Assembly: GCF_004337505.1 (NCBI RefSeq)
Contig: NZ_SJZI01000002.1
Location: 435,351-499,350, forward strand
Direction: 5' to 3'
DNA length: 64,000 bases
Source of the DNA: Flaviaestuariibacter flavus
Lineage (GTDB): Bacteria > Bacteroidota > Bacteroidia > Chitinophagales > Chitinophagaceae
Below the pieces are notes generated by a model. That model did not search any database. It had not been told where the DNA came from and worked only from the letters and a program-made list of their open reading frames with translations. The position numbers were made by a program, and so were the translations under genes. Of this stretch, positions 8,301-18,380 are shown piece by piece. Each line of letters begins with the position of its first letter. Position 1 is the stretch's first letter.

Positions 8301-11300
8301 TTAAAGCTTCACGAAGCGGAGCACTTCGGTCTTGCCCTTTTCGGTGCTACCCGAGAGCAGGTAAGTGCCGCTCTGCAGTGCTGCAAAGCGCAGTTGCAGT
8401 TCGTTGGTGCCGGCATGAACGTTCTGGGTGAACGTGAGTACGCGGCGACCAGAGGCGTCAAGCACCTGCCACTGGATACGCGACGACCGGGCGGCCTGCA
8501 CCCGCAGCATTGCCGATGCCAGCACCCGGTTCGGGAAGAGCGCGGCCCCGCCAATGTTCGGATCGATCGACGACACGGCGGTACAGGTGTTCACCGCAAG
8601 GGCCACCGGGTTGGAGGTGGCGCTGCCGCAGCTGCCGCTGACCACAACGTCGTAGTTGGCCGCATCTGCCGCGGTTACGGAGGCAATGGTGTAACTGGCC
8701 GCGTTGGCACCGCTAATATTGTTACCGCCTTTGCGCCACTGGTAGCCCAGCCCGGTTCCGCTTGCACCGACATTGAAAGTGGCCGAGGTGTTGGCGCAGG
8801 TGGTGACCGCCGTCGGCTGGGTCGTAATGGCGGTATTGGCGTTCAGCGAGAGGGCTGTTGCAGTTGAGGTGATGCTGGAACCGCAGCCGCCGGTAACAAC
8901 AACCGTGTAGTTGGCCGCATCAGCCGCAGCTGCAGCCGGAATGGTATAAGTAGCTGAAGTGGCGCCGCTGATATTGACGCCATTCTTCCGCCACTGGTAG
9001 GTAAGTGAGCCACCTGAAGCCGTAACGGAGAAGGTGGCCGGGGCACCGGCGCATACTGCGAGCGTAGCCGCCGGCTGTGTCGTGATGGCCGTAACCGGGG
9101 CAATGGAAAGCACTGAGCCCGACGAGGTGACCGTGCCGCAGGTGCCGGTAACATCTACGGTATAGGTCGCGGCATCAGCGGCAGTTGCGGCGGCAATGGT
9201 ATAGGTAGCCGCGTTGGCGCCGCTGATATTAGTTCCGCCTTTCTTCCATTGATAGGTTAGCGTACCGCTGCCGGTGGCCCCGACGCTGAAAGTAGCCGGG
9301 CTGCCATTGCAAACCGAAACCGTGGCTGCCGGCTGGGTGCCGATGGCTGTGGCGCTGTTTACCGTCAGTACAGCATTTGCTGAAGTAACGGAGCCGCAGG
9401 CGCCCATCACATCCACTGTATAGGTGGCTGCGTCGGCGGTCGTAGCACTGGCGATGGTATAGGTGGGGTTGAAGCCACCCGGGAGCACTAACCCGTTGCG
9501 GCGCCAGCGATAGGTAAGGTTGGAACCACTACCGGTAACCGAGAACGTAACCGGGCTGCCGGCACAAACCGTTTGCGCAGCCACGGGCTGGGTGACAATC
9601 GAAGTACCCGGCGCCAGCGTAACGGCGACCGTACCCGTGCTGGTGCAGCCCCCGGGGCTCGTGGCCGTAACCGTGTAGGTGGTGGCGGATGCAGGGTTGG
9701 CATAGACGTTTGCTGCCGGACCGCCTGTATAGGGTACCGAAGCAGCCGCGTCGGTGAACAATCCCGTCGTCGGTGCCCAGGTCATGTTGGTGCGCTGGTC
9801 GCCCTGGACGGTGACATTGTCAATTGCCCAATAATATCCATAATTCGAAGTGTATTTGAAGCGGATGTAGAGCGTAGGTTGGTTCACCCATGCATCAAGG
9901 CTGACACTTGCCGTTTCGAACTGGTCGGCGGCGCCCACGGTCGCAGCCTTATAGCTTTGAACCGAAGTCCAGGTAGTGCCGTCAACCGATACTTCCACCG
10001 TAGCCGAGTCGGTCGGCGCAAATGAATAATAGCGGAAGTAGTGGTAGAACTCAAGGCTGAGCGTCGACATCCCCATGGTGCTGAAAGCCGGCGAGCGCAA
10101 CTGCGCGATCGTTGTGCTGCCGGATCCCTGGGCGTCGCTGTTACTCATCATAAAGGTAGAGTTGTCGTTGCTCGCGAACGTCACGAAACTGTACACGTAA
10201 CCGCTGTTGTGCGCGGTCCAGTCGGCCGCCGTCGGCGTGCCGCCTGTTGACAGGTTGGTGCGGGTCCAGGCGGGCGCGCCGCTGTTAAAGTCTTCGCGCA
10301 ACAGCACCAGGCCGTTTATCTGGCCGCCGGTGCCTGCCAGCGAAGCAGGCGCACCACTGCAGGCCGCCGCTGTTGCCGGGGAAATCACGACCGGGGAAGG
10401 ATTACGATTCACAGCCACCGACACCGAATCTTTAGCAACGCAGCCGGTACCATTGTCGGTTGCCGTGAGTACATACCGCGTCGATGCCGACGGTGTAACT
10501 GTTTGGCTGGCACCGGTGAGCCCGCCGGGCGACCACGAATAGGTGTAGTTGCTGTTGGCGCTGGCAACCGAAAGCGTGGTGGATGCCCCGGCGCAGATGG
10601 AATTCTGGCCTGCGCTCACGGTAATCGCCGGGGGCGGCGTCACGGTAGCGACAACCGCGGCGCGGGCGCCCGCGCAAACGGTTTTTACCTGCCAGTTGTA
10701 GAAATAGTACCGGGAGCCCGATGTCAGGTTGTCGCCATCCAGCGTGTTGCCGGTAATGGAAAAGCCGTTCACTGCGGCCGGGTAGGTATAGGTGCCCGCA
10801 CCCCGGTAGAGGTCATTGTCATAATACAGATACCAGCCCGACTTGTTGGCCGGCACCTGGAAGTTGAGCGTGATGGTCTTCTTCGTGGTGGTGCTCACCT
10901 CCGATTGCAGGATGTTGACCGTCTGCGACGCGATCTCGTTGTCGTTATCGTCGTACAGGTAAATGGTCAGATCGCCTGCAATGGCGGGGTAAACGTCCAC
11001 CGACTGGATGATGGCCGCATCGGTGGTGGCGAAAAACATCCCATAGTCGCTGTATGCCGTCAGGTTCGCCGCATTGTCGGACGCAAGGCCGACAGCAAAG
11101 GGTGTACTGACCGTTTGCGGCTCGGCATAAAAGGTAGTGGTGCTGCCGATCACCGGTGTGGTAAGGGAATTGCCGGTAGCCAGTTGGTTGCCACCGGTGG
11201 CGGCATCGTACCAGACGATACCGGATCCCGCTGGCGCCGTGGCCTGGAGGTTAACGGTTCCCACGCCGCAACGGGAGGCGGGGGTGGTACTGGCAACAGT

Positions 11301-11426
11301 CGTTGCCGGGCAGGTAAGCACGCGGGCGGGGGAAGTTGTGGAAATCCGGCGGCTGCCAGCGCGTTGCGCATCCGCATCCGGTGAAAGCATCGCACACAGA
11401 AGTGCCAGCGTAAAGATCTTTCGCAT
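8301..11426 (-). CDS. Secreted Ig-repeat protein with T9SS type A sorting domain
   Basis: 1041 aa from the ATG at 11426, chosen because it gives a clean signal peptide (MRKIFTLALLCAMLSPDADA). Domains in order: an Ig-like segment with GIVWYDAATGGNQLATG; a PKD/SprB-like repeat opening with ITVSAGQNSICAGASTTL; a MAM/jelly-roll-like region (about 370-560); four tandem Ig-like repeats of about 80 residues (about 600-940), each with ITTQPAA...C-x-G...TYQWRKNG...YTI...ADAATYTV; and a C-terminal type A sorting domain (last ~80 residues, ALFPNRVLASAMLRV to GTYLLSG). T9SS moves such proteins across the outer membrane and anchors or releases them. It is probably an adhesin or matrix protein; no catalytic domain is visible. 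Confidence 0.88.
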   Translation of the reverse strand: MRKIFTLALLCAMLSPDADAQRAGSRRISTTSPARVLTCPATTVASTTPASRCGVGTVNLQATAPAGSGIVWYDAATGGNQLATGNSLTTPVIGSTTTFYAEPQTVSTPFAVGLASDNAANLTAYSDYGMFFATTDAAIIQSVDVYPAIAGDLTIYLYDDNDNEIASQTVNILQSEVSTTTKKTITLNFQVPANKSGWYLYYDNDLYRGAGTYTYPAAVNGFSITGNTLDGDNLTSGSRYYFYNWQVKTVCAGARAAVVATVTPPPAITVSAGQNSICAGASTTLSVASANSNYTYSWSPGGLTGASQTVTPSASTRYVLTATDNGTGCVAKDSVSVAVNRNPSPVVISPATAAACSGAPASLAGTGGQINGLVLLREDFNSGAPAWTRTNLSTGGTPTAADWTAHNSGYVYSFVTFASNDNSTFMMSNSDAQGSGSTTIAQLRSPAFSTMGMSTLSLEFYHYFRYYSFAPTDSATVEVSVDGTTWTSVQSYKAATVGAADQFETASVSLDAWVNQPTLYIRFKYTSNYGYYWAIDNVTVQGDQRTNMTWAPTTGLFTDAAASVPYTGGPAANVYANPASATTYTVTATSPGGCTSTGTVAVTLAPGTSIVTQPVAAQTVCAGSPVTFSVTGSGSNLTYRWRRNGLVLPGGFNPTYTIASATTADAATYTVDVMGACGSVTSANAVLTVNSATAIGTQPAATVSVCNGSPATFSVGATGSGTLTYQWKKGGTNISGANAATYTIAAATAADAATYTVDVTGTCGTVTSSGSVLSIAPVTAITTQPAATLAVCAGAPATFSVTASGGSLTYQWRKNGVNISGATSATYTIPAAAAADAANYTVVVTGGCGSSITSTATALSLNANTAITTQPTAVTTCANTSATFNVGASGTGLGYQWRKGGNNISGANAASYTIASVTAADAANYDVVVSGSCGSATSNPVALAVNTCTAVSSIDPNIGGAALFPNRVLASAMLRVQAARSSRIQWQVLDASGRRVLTFTQNVHAGTNELQLRFAALQSGTYLLSGSTEKGKTEVLRFVKL

Positions 11427-11607
11427 AAGGGTTGGTTTTGGTAGGAAAGGTTGATTGTCCTGCTTAAGGTAAGTACTTCTGCCATTACCGTAAAATGAGT
11501 TTTCCCACATCAACCCGCCCAGCCATCACCGCCAGCACCCTTACCCCCGCCAGAATCATGGCTGCGCGCGGCCTGAAGTCTTACCGGCGCGGCCAACCCG
11601 CGGGGCT

Positions 11608-13716
11608 TTATTCCTCCTCTTCTTTTTCCTTTACCAGCACCAGGTTATTGAGGTCCACCTGCATCGGCAGCTGGCCGATCTTCACCACCGCCCGCTTGCC
11701 GCGCAGCTCCAGCACCTCGCCCACCTGCAGGTTTTTCTTCATCTTCACCCGGTCGCCGACCTTGATCTCACCGGCAAGCTCCTCGTATTTCGCATTGAGC
11801 TGCTTCTGCTTTTTGCTCACCACTTTCTGCTCGTCCTTCTGCTTGAAAAGAAGGGCCGCCATCTCCTTGAACACATCGTTCTTGTTCTCGGCCTTCCGCC
11901 AGTCGAGCGTTATCTGGCGCAGCTTGCGCTCCATGTCTTTCAGGTAGGCCAGGCGCTCCTCCGTAACCATATTCTGGTGCTTGAGCAGTTCCACCTGCTG
12001 GCGGTGCTTCTCTTTATCCATCACCTGCTCCATCTCCTTGCGGAGGCGCTGATTTTCGCGCACGAGCCGGTCTAGTTCCTTTTGTTTCTGCTCCACCACC
12101 TGCAGGTCCTGCTCCGTGCGGTTGAGCAGCTTATCGAGCTGGAAGTGCTCATTGTCCACCAGGCTACGGGCCCTGTCGATGAGTCGGCGGTCGAGGCCGA
12201 TGCGCTCGGCGATGGAAAACGTGTACGACGAACCGGGCTTGCCGATATGCAGCTTGTAAAGCGGCATCAGCTTCTTTTCATCAAAGGCCATAGCGCCGTT
12301 GACAATCCCTTTCGTCTTTCCCGCCATTACCTTCAGGTTCAGGTAGTGCGTGGTAACGATGCCGATGGCATGTTTCCGCGCCAGCTCCTCGAGGATCACT
12401 TCCGCGAACGCACCACCGAGATTGGGGTCGGAACCGGAACCGAGTTCATCGATAAAGAAAAGCGTACGGCCATTGGCCACTTCCATAAACGACTTCATAT
12501 GCATCAGGTGACTGCTGTAGGTACTCAGCTCAAACTCGATGCTTTGGGTATCGCCGATATGGATCAGCAACTGCTTAAAGATGCCGAAGGTGCTGGATGG
12601 ATGCACCGGCACCAGCAGGCCGGCCTGAACCATCATCTGCGTCAGGCCGACGGTCTTCATCGTTACCGTTTTACCACCCGCATTCGGACCGGAGATCACC
12701 AGGATGCGGCGATCCTCGTCAAGCGTGAGGTTCATCGGGATGGTGGACTTGCCCGCCCGCTCGTTGTACAGCAACAGCAGCGGGTGGCGCGCGTTCACCA
12801 GGTTAATGTGCGCCTTTTCGTGCACAACCGGGAACTCGGCATGCAGCGCGGTGGCGAGTTGCGCTTTCGCATAGATGAAATCATACTCGCCCACGATTGC
12901 GTGGTAGGTCTGCAACAGGGGCGCATATGCGGATAGGTTCTGCGTCAGCTGCTTGAGGATGCGGTACACTTCCTTGCGCTCATCTGCCTCCAGCTCGTAA
13001 ACCTGGTTATTCAGCTCCACCGTCTCTTCCGGCTCAATGAAGGCGGTACGGCGGCTGTCGCTTTCGCCATGGAGGATACCGCCGATGGTGCGCTTTTGCT
13101 CGGCTACAACCGCGATCACCCGCCGGCCGTTCATAAAGCTCTCCTCTATATCGGCGAGGTAGCCGTTCTTATTGAGCTTCGTCACAATGCGGTCGAACAC
13201 ACGGCGCAGCTCCTGGCGGCGGCGGTACAGGCTCATGCGGATCTGCGCGAGCTCCGGCGATGCGCTGTCTTTCACCATACCCGTATCATCGATCACTTCA
13301 TCGATCATTTCCTGGATGGCCTTCTCGTAATAGGTACCGGCGATCACGTTAGCCAGGCCGGGGTATGCTTCGCGGCGTTCGGAGTCGAACCAGCGGAAGA
13401 TCTTTTCCAGCGACGCCGCCAGCTTGCGGATACCGACGAGCTCCTCACCCACCAGCATGGAGCCGGGGATGGCGAGCAGGCGCAGCTCGCGCCCGAGGTT
13501 GAGCACGTAGTCGGCGGGGAAATAAATGGCATTCTGCGTGATCTGCTTGTATTCGTGGGTCTGCAACAACTCACGGTCAATGATATCCTTTCGCGTATGG
13601 ATGCGGAGGTTGGCCGCTTTCTCACGGGCATACTCAGTGCGGCAGCGCTCATGGAGGAGACTGCGGATCTTGTCGAACTCGAGCTGCACCGGGGCCGATT
13701 CCGGGTATAACTTCAT
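11608..13716 (-). CDS. mutS2: MutS2-family ATPase lacking the Smr domain
   Basis: 702 aa from the ATG at 13716 (MKLYPESA); a start 27 bp upstream is possible. It has the MutS core/clamp region, then an ATPase with Walker A SGPNAGGKT and Walker B LFFIDELGSGSDP, then a long coiled coil (about 515-640) and a KOW-like end (KVGDRVKMKKNLQVGEV). MutS2 proteins act on stalled ribosomes or recombination intermediates. The C-terminal Smr nuclease domain of full-length (about 780 aa) MutS2 is absent; the protein ends in an acidic tail (KEKEEEE). This is the short architecture and should lack Smr-dependent cleavage. Confidence 0.9.
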   Translation of the reverse strand: MKLYPESAPVQLEFDKIRSLLHERCRTEYAREKAANLRIHTRKDIIDRELLQTHEYKQITQNAIYFPADYVLNLGRELRLLAIPGSMLVGEELVGIRKLAASLEKIFRWFDSERREAYPGLANVIAGTYYEKAIQEMIDEVIDDTGMVKDSASPELAQIRMSLYRRRQELRRVFDRIVTKLNKNGYLADIEESFMNGRRVIAVVAEQKRTIGGILHGESDSRRTAFIEPEETVELNNQVYELEADERKEVYRILKQLTQNLSAYAPLLQTYHAIVGEYDFIYAKAQLATALHAEFPVVHEKAHINLVNARHPLLLLYNERAGKSTIPMNLTLDEDRRILVISGPNAGGKTVTMKTVGLTQMMVQAGLLVPVHPSSTFGIFKQLLIHIGDTQSIEFELSTYSSHLMHMKSFMEVANGRTLFFIDELGSGSDPNLGGAFAEVILEELARKHAIGIVTTHYLNLKVMAGKTKGIVNGAMAFDEKKLMPLYKLHIGKPGSSYTFSIAERIGLDRRLIDRARSLVDNEHFQLDKLLNRTEQDLQVVEQKQKELDRLVRENQRLRKEMEQVMDKEKHRQQVELLKHQNMVTEERLAYLKDMERKLRQITLDWRKAENKNDVFKEMAALLFKQKDEQKVVSKKQKQLNAKYEELAGEIKVGDRVKMKKNLQVGEVLELRGKRAVVKIGQLPMQVDLNNLVLVKEKEEEE

Positions 13717-13742
13717 GAATGCTACTTGCTTAATTAAGTGCA

Positions 13743-13750
13743 CAAAGGTA
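13743..13750 (-). promoter_or_regulatory. -7 box of mutS2
   Basis: TACCTTTG on the minus strand (CAAAGGTA on plus), matching TAnnTTTG, 26 nt upstream of the chosen mutS2 ATG. Confidence 0.65.
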
Positions 13751-13873
13751 CGTAGCCGTTTTTCCTGTTCTTAAAGGAAAGCCAAAGCAGGATGAAACTC
13801 CTTGTTAAAAAGGCCCTTTTGCATTTTATTTGCCGCTGTCCGGCTGAAATTTGTACTTCAAGTGACGCACCTG

Positions 13874-14524
13874 ATGAACCATAGAGTTTTAGCGGCAGTA
13901 CTCTTTTTCGGAGTGCTGATCGGCTGCGTGGCCGAAACGCAAACCAATAAAATGAGCCTGGCCATGGATTCCCCGATGAATGAGCGTACGGACACTGCCA
14001 CTTTTGCCACCGGTTGCTTCTGGTGTACCGAAGCGATCTTCGAGCAGCTCAATGGCGTGCTCAAGGTAACCTCGGGCTACTCGGGCGGCAAGCAGCCGAA
14101 CCCAACTTACGAGGAAGTAAGTACGGGTTCCACCGGATACGCCGAATGTGTGCAGGTAGTGTACGAGCCGGCCAAGATCTCCTACGACGAGCTCCTCGAA
14201 GTATTTTTTGAGGTGCACGATCCTACCTCGCTGAACAAGCAGGGCGCCGATGAGGGACCGCAATACCGGAGCGCTATCTTCTACCACGATGCGGCGCAAA
14301 AGGAAAAAGCCGAGTACTACCGCCGGGAGCTCGACAAGAGCGGCGCCTGGAGCAAGCCGATCGTAACCGAGATCGCACCGTTCCACCGGTTTTACTCCGC
14401 CGAGAGTTATCACCAGGATTACTACCAGAACAATAAATATTCGAACCCTTATTGCGCCATGGTGATCCGGCCCAAGCTGGAAAAGTTTCAAAAGGTTTTC
14501 GCAAAAAAGCTCAAGAAAGGCTGA
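13874..14524 (+). CDS. msrA: Peptide-methionine (S)-S-oxide reductase MsrA, lipoprotein form
   Basis: 216 aa from the ATG at 13874; this start gives a lipoprotein signal with lipobox LIGC (Cys18). The catalytic motif GCFWC is at 47-51 with Cys48 as nucleophile. Other family motifs are TSGYSGGKQPNPTYEEVS and EVFFEVHDPTSLNKQGAD. The enzyme reduces methionine-S-sulfoxide in oxidised proteins, here probably at the periplasmic side of the envelope. A strong terminator follows 35 bp downstream, so it is probably monocistronic. Confidence 0.93.
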   Translation: MNHRVLAAVLFFGVLIGCVAETQTNKMSLAMDSPMNERTDTATFATGCFWCTEAIFEQLNGVLKVTSGYSGGKQPNPTYEEVSTGSTGYAECVQVVYEPAKISYDELLEVFFEVHDPTSLNKQGADEGPQYRSAIFYHDAAQKEKAEYYRRELDKSGAWSKPIVTEIAPFHRFYSAESYHQDYYQNNKYSNPYCAMVIRPKLEKFQKVFAKKLKKG

Positions 14525-14558
14525 CGGCCGCACTCAACGACATTTTCTCTTCCACCGG

Positions 14559-14588
14559 TCCCGACGACAGCGTCGGGATCTTTTTTTT
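14559..14588 (+). terminator. Terminator of msrA
   Basis: Hairpin TCCCGACG / CGTCGGGA, loop ACAG, followed by TC and T8. Confidence 0.88.
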
Positions 14589-14599
14589 ACCTTGCCTGC

Positions 14600-15853
14600 A
14601 TGAAACCCTTTTCGCTGCTGGTCGCGCTACTGCTAACCCTTTTCGCATCCGCACAGAACGACACCACCTACGTGCTGCGTCCCGACCGGGTGTTTGACGG
14701 CGAAACGATGCATACCGGCTGGATCGTCGTGATCCGTGGAAATACGATCCTGCAGGCAGGCAATATGCAGGTGAAACCGGCCCAGCCAGCGCGGGTGATT
14801 GAGCTTCCGGGCAAGACGCTGATGCCCGGGCTGATCGAGGGACATGCGCATCTTTTCCTGCACCCCTATAATGAAACGAGCTGGAACGACCAGGTGCTTC
14901 GCGAAAGCCGCGCCGAGCGTATCGCCCGGGCCGTGGTGCATGCCGAACGCACGCTGCGGGCCGGCTTCACCACGGTGCGCGACCTCGGCACCGAAGGCGC
15001 GGCCTGGGACGATGCGGGGCTGAAAGCCGCGATTGAAAAAGGGATCGTGCCTGGCCCGCGCATGATCATCGCTACCCGTGCCATCGTTGCCAAAGGTGCC
15101 TACGGCCCGAACCTTAAAAATGCCGACATCGACCTGCCGCAGGGCGCGGCCGAGGTTTCCGGGGCCGAAGAGATGCGCCGCGAAGTGCGCGACCAGATCG
15201 CCCGGGGCGCTGATCTTATTAAAGTATACGCCGATTACCGCTCGGGGCTGAACGGCAAGGCTGTGCCTACGCTCAGCGAAGAAGAGATCCGCATGGCGGT
15301 GGAAACAGCAAATGGAACGGGCCGGCCCGTGGTGGCGCATGCCGCCACGAACGAAGGTATGCTGCGTGCCATCCGCGCCGGCGTTTCTACCATCGAGCAT
15401 GGCGATGAAGGCACCTACGAGACGTTCGTCGAAATGAAAAAGCGCGGCATCGCGCTCTGCCCGACCCTTGCTGCCGGCGACGCGACCGCGCAATACGGAG
15501 GCTGGAAGAAAGGTACTGACCCGGAGCCGGCGCGCATCCGTACCAAACGAGAGAGCTTCGCCGCTGCCCTGAAGGCCGGCGTTACGATCTGCATGGGAGG
15601 CGATGTGGGCGTGTTTGCCCATGGCGACAATGCCCGCGAGCTGGAGCTGATGGCCGCCGCCGGGATGAAAACCCTCGACATTCTCCGGAGCGCCACCTCG
15701 GTAAACGCCGACGTCTTTGGCTGGACCGACCGCATCGGGCGCATACGTCCCGGCCTGCTCGCCGACCTGGTGGCCATCGATGGCAACCCGGAAGCCGATA
15801 TCCGCGCGGTACGCCAGGTGCGCCTGGTGATCAAGAACGGGCAGCTTCGCTGA
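14600..15853 (+). CDS. Secreted amidohydrolase (imidazolonepropionase-like)
   Basis: 417 aa. The signal peptide is MKPFSLLVALLLTLFASAQ, so the enzyme is exported. It is a metal-dependent amidohydrolase: the HxH metal ligands lie in LIEGHAHLF, a carbamylated-Lys candidate in DLIKVYADYRSG, further His in VVAHAATNEG and STIEHGDEG, and the catalytic Asp in CMGGDVGVFAHGDN. Such exported members hydrolyse cyclic amides or Xaa-Pro-type peptides, but the substrate cannot be read from sequence. The start is 12 nt after the msrA terminator, so a promoter would have to overlap the terminator T-run (TTTACCTTG). Confidence 0.88.
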   Translation: MKPFSLLVALLLTLFASAQNDTTYVLRPDRVFDGETMHTGWIVVIRGNTILQAGNMQVKPAQPARVIELPGKTLMPGLIEGHAHLFLHPYNETSWNDQVLRESRAERIARAVVHAERTLRAGFTTVRDLGTEGAAWDDAGLKAAIEKGIVPGPRMIIATRAIVAKGAYGPNLKNADIDLPQGAAEVSGAEEMRREVRDQIARGADLIKVYADYRSGLNGKAVPTLSEEEIRMAVETANGTGRPVVAHAATNEGMLRAIRAGVSTIEHGDEGTYETFVEMKKRGIALCPTLAAGDATAQYGGWKKGTDPEPARIRTKRESFAAALKAGVTICMGGDVGVFAHGDNARELELMAAAGMKTLDILRSATSVNADVFGWTDRIGRIRPGLLADLVAIDGNPEADIRAVRQVRLVIKNGQLR

Positions 15854-15912
15854 GCCCTGCCCGCATAGGGCTCGCGGGAAATTTCCTAAATTCGAAAAGC
15901 AAAAAGAGCAAT

Positions 15913-17127
15913 ATGAAAAAATGGTTCGCGGTGCTGTGCAGCCTCCCCCTGCTGGCCGCCGCACAAGACAAAGGCATTCAATTTACCCATGCTTCTTCCT
16001 GGGAGGAAGTGATGCAGCAGGCACAGAAAGAAAAGAAAATGATCTTCGTAGATGCCTTCACCACCTGGTGCGGGCCCTGCAAATACCTGAGCAAAGAGGT
16101 CTTTACCCAGGACAAAGTGGGCAAATATTTTAATGAGCACTTCGTATCCGTAAAACTACAGCTCGATACGACGGACAAGGACGACGATTACGTAAAGCAG
16201 TGGTACCCCTATGCGAGCAAAGTGATGAACGGGCTCCAGGTAAACGTTTTCCCGACACTCCTCTTCTTCGACGCAAACGGCCAACCCGTTCACCGTTTTT
16301 CAGGAGCGGGAAATGCCGACGGGCTGCTTGCAGACGCCGCCAATGCGCTCAACCCCGACCAGCAGTTTTACACGCTTCAGAAGCGGTACAGCTCCGGCGA
16401 CCGCGACGTGGAATTGCTGCGCAACTTCAGCAATGCTGCGCTGAAAGCTTACAAGCCGGAAGCGGCTGAAAAAGCCTTCACTGATTATATGCAGGCTACC
16501 GGCAGCCAGGTGACACCCGAAAACGCGCAGCTGGTCTATTTTATGGCCAACAAGCCTTCCGACCTGGCTTTCGAGCTGATGGCCGCCGACCCGAAAGCCT
16601 TCGATAAAGCCCTGGGCAAAACCGGGGCCGCCAACGAACGCATCGGAACAGTTTTGTATGAAAGCTTTCTTCAGAACATGATGATCCGGAATTCGGATAA
16701 CGGCGCGACCGAGCAGGTAGCGGCACTAAAAACGAAATACCCGGCTGCCGTAGCATATGCCGATGCCCGCGCGCGCGTTAATTATGCAATGAATACAAAC
16801 AACTGGCCCGCGTTTACGAAGGCTGCGTCCGATTTCGTGAAGAAGTATGGTCCGAAGGTTTCGCCCGAAGAAAAGAACAACCTGGCGTGGGCTTTCTTCG
16901 AGCACGTAAGCGACACCAAACAGCTTAATGAAGCGCTCGCCTGGAGCAAGGCTTCGCTGGTTGCCAACGATCCCAATTTCATGGATACGTACGCCAACCT
17001 GCTGCACAAGCTCGGACGCACGCCGGAAGCCGTCCAGGTAGAAACAAAAGCCATGGGCCTGGCTTCCGATAAAGAGAGCTTCAAGACGACGATCGAGAAG
17101 ATGAAGAAAGGACAGAAAACCTGGTAA
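15913..17127 (+). CDS. Secreted thioredoxin-domain protein
   Basis: 404 aa with signal peptide MKKWFAVLCSLPLLAAA. The thioredoxin domain (about 20-150) carries WCGPC at 52-56, in the context VDAFTTWCGPCKYLSKEVF. The C-terminal ~250 residues are helical with repeat-like segments, probably TPR-type. It is likely a periplasmic thiol-disulfide protein. The gene is co-oriented with the amidohydrolase, 59 bp away. An alternative reading is a cytochrome-maturation-like role, but no cyt c genes are nearby. Confidence 0.85.
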   Translation: MKKWFAVLCSLPLLAAAQDKGIQFTHASSWEEVMQQAQKEKKMIFVDAFTTWCGPCKYLSKEVFTQDKVGKYFNEHFVSVKLQLDTTDKDDDYVKQWYPYASKVMNGLQVNVFPTLLFFDANGQPVHRFSGAGNADGLLADAANALNPDQQFYTLQKRYSSGDRDVELLRNFSNAALKAYKPEAAEKAFTDYMQATGSQVTPENAQLVYFMANKPSDLAFELMAADPKAFDKALGKTGAANERIGTVLYESFLQNMMIRNSDNGATEQVAALKTKYPAAVAYADARARVNYAMNTNNWPAFTKAASDFVKKYGPKVSPEEKNNLAWAFFEHVSDTKQLNEALAWSKASLVANDPNFMDTYANLLHKLGRTPEAVQVETKAMGLASDKESFKTTIEKMKKGQKTW

Positions 17128-17140
17128 AAGAAAAACAGGC

Positions 17141-17164
17141 CTATGGGTCTGTTAGTCTATCGGT
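17141..17164 (+). repeat. Degenerate octamer array (3 units)
   Basis: Three 8-nt words in phase: CTATGGGT, CTGTTAGT, CTATCGGT. It lies between convergent genes. It is short and on its own weak, but resembles other arrays in the window. Confidence 0.4.
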
Positions 17165-17183
17165 AAGCCGGCAATACAATAAC

Positions 17184-17211
17184 AAAAACGACGCATGATT
17201 GCGTCGTTTTT
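17184..17211. terminator. Bidirectional terminator, thioredoxin gene / hisB
   Basis: 11-bp stem AAAAACGACGC / GCGTCGTTTTT with loop ATGATT between two convergent genes; T-runs on both strands. Confidence 0.88.
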
Positions 17212-17228
17212 GCTTACAAAGAGACTTT

Positions 17229-18380
17229 CTACAACACGCCTTTCGTACTGGGCAGCTGATCGTTGAGCGGATCTTTGCGCACCGCCATTTTGAGGGCTTT
17301 GGCAAAGGCCTTGAAGATCGCCTCGATCTTGTGATGCTCGTTATCGCCGCGGCATTCGATATTGAGGTTGCAACGGGCGGCGTCGGAGAAGGATTTGAAA
17401 AAGTGGAAGAACATCTCGGTCGGCAGGTCGCCTACTTTTTCGCGGCGGAAGACCGCGTTCCAGACGATCCAGTTGCGGCCGCCGAAGTCAAGCAGCACCT
17501 TCGCTTCCGTTTCGTCCATCGGCAATGCAAAACCATAGCGCTCAATTCCCCGCTTGTTGCCAAGCGCCTTTGCAAAAGCCTCGCCCAGGGCGATTCCGGT
17601 ATCCTCGATGGTGTGGTGCTCGTCGATGTGCAGGTCGCCCCGAACATCAATGTGCAGATCCATACCGCCATGACGCGCTACCTGGTCGAGCATATGATCA
17701 AAAAAGCCGAGTCCGGTGCTGATCACCGACTTCCCTGCCCCTTCCAGGTTGATCCGGATATCGATCTGTGTTTCCGACGTCTTTCGGGTATGCACCGCAC
17801 TTCGCTCCTGCCTGCGCAAAAACTCGTAGATATCCCGCCAGTGCTGCGTTTCGAGGGCCACCACTTTGGCAAGTTCCGCTTCGTCGTCTTTTACTTCCGC
17901 TCCCCCGAGCGTGGGATTGTTCTTAAGCCAGATGGCGCCGCAGCCCAGGTTCTTGGCGAGTTGCACATCGGTAACCCGGTCGCCGATTACATAAGAATGC
18001 GGCATGTCGTAATCTTCGCTGCCGAGGTAGGCACCAAACATCCCGGTGCCCGGCTTGCGGGTATCGAGCCCGTCTTCGGGCATACTCCGGTCAATCAGCT
18101 CGTTGGCGAAAATAATCCCCTCACCGGCGAAGGTTTCCATGATGAGCCGGTGCACCGGTGTAAAGTCCTTCTCGGGAAACTTAGCGGTTCCGAGCCCGTC
18201 CTGGTTGCTTACCAGCACCAGCTCATAGTCCATCTCCTGAGCAATCTTTCCCAGGTAGCGAAACACTTCCGGGTAAAAAGAAAGCTTGTTGAAATAATCG
18301 ATCTGGTACGTAGGCGGATATTCTTTGATCATGGTGCCATCCCGGTCGATGAAAAGGCAGCGGCGCTTATTGTCAGCCAT
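17229..18380 (-). CDS. hisB: Bifunctional histidinol-phosphatase / imidazoleglycerol-phosphate dehydratase
   Basis: 383 aa. The N-terminal HAD phosphatase (about 1-165) has the nucleophile motif FIDRDGT (Asp12, Asp14) and catalyses histidinol-phosphate dephosphorylation. The C-terminal domain (about 190-383) is IGP dehydratase with its metal-binding His motifs ([47 protein letters not shown]). It overlaps the end of hisC by 8 bp and is the last gene of the operon, followed by a strong terminator. hisH, hisA, hisF and hisI are not in this window after hisB. Confidence 0.96.
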   Translation of the reverse strand: MADNKRRCLFIDRDGTMIKEYPPTYQIDYFNKLSFYPEVFRYLGKIAQEMDYELVLVSNQDGLGTAKFPEKDFTPVHRLIMETFAGEGIIFANELIDRSMPEDGLDTRKPGTGMFGAYLGSEDYDMPHSYVIGDRVTDVQLAKNLGCGAIWLKNNPTLGGAEVKDDEAELAKVVALETQHWRDIYEFLRRQERSAVHTRKTSETQIDIRINLEGAGKSVISTGLGFFDHMLDQVARHGGMDLHIDVRGDLHIDEHHTIEDTGIALGEAFAKALGNKRGIERYGFALPMDETEAKVLLDFGGRNWIVWNAVFRREKVGDLPTEMFFHFFKSFSDAARCNLNIECRGDNEHHKIEAIFKAFAKALKMAVRKDPLNDQLPSTKGVL

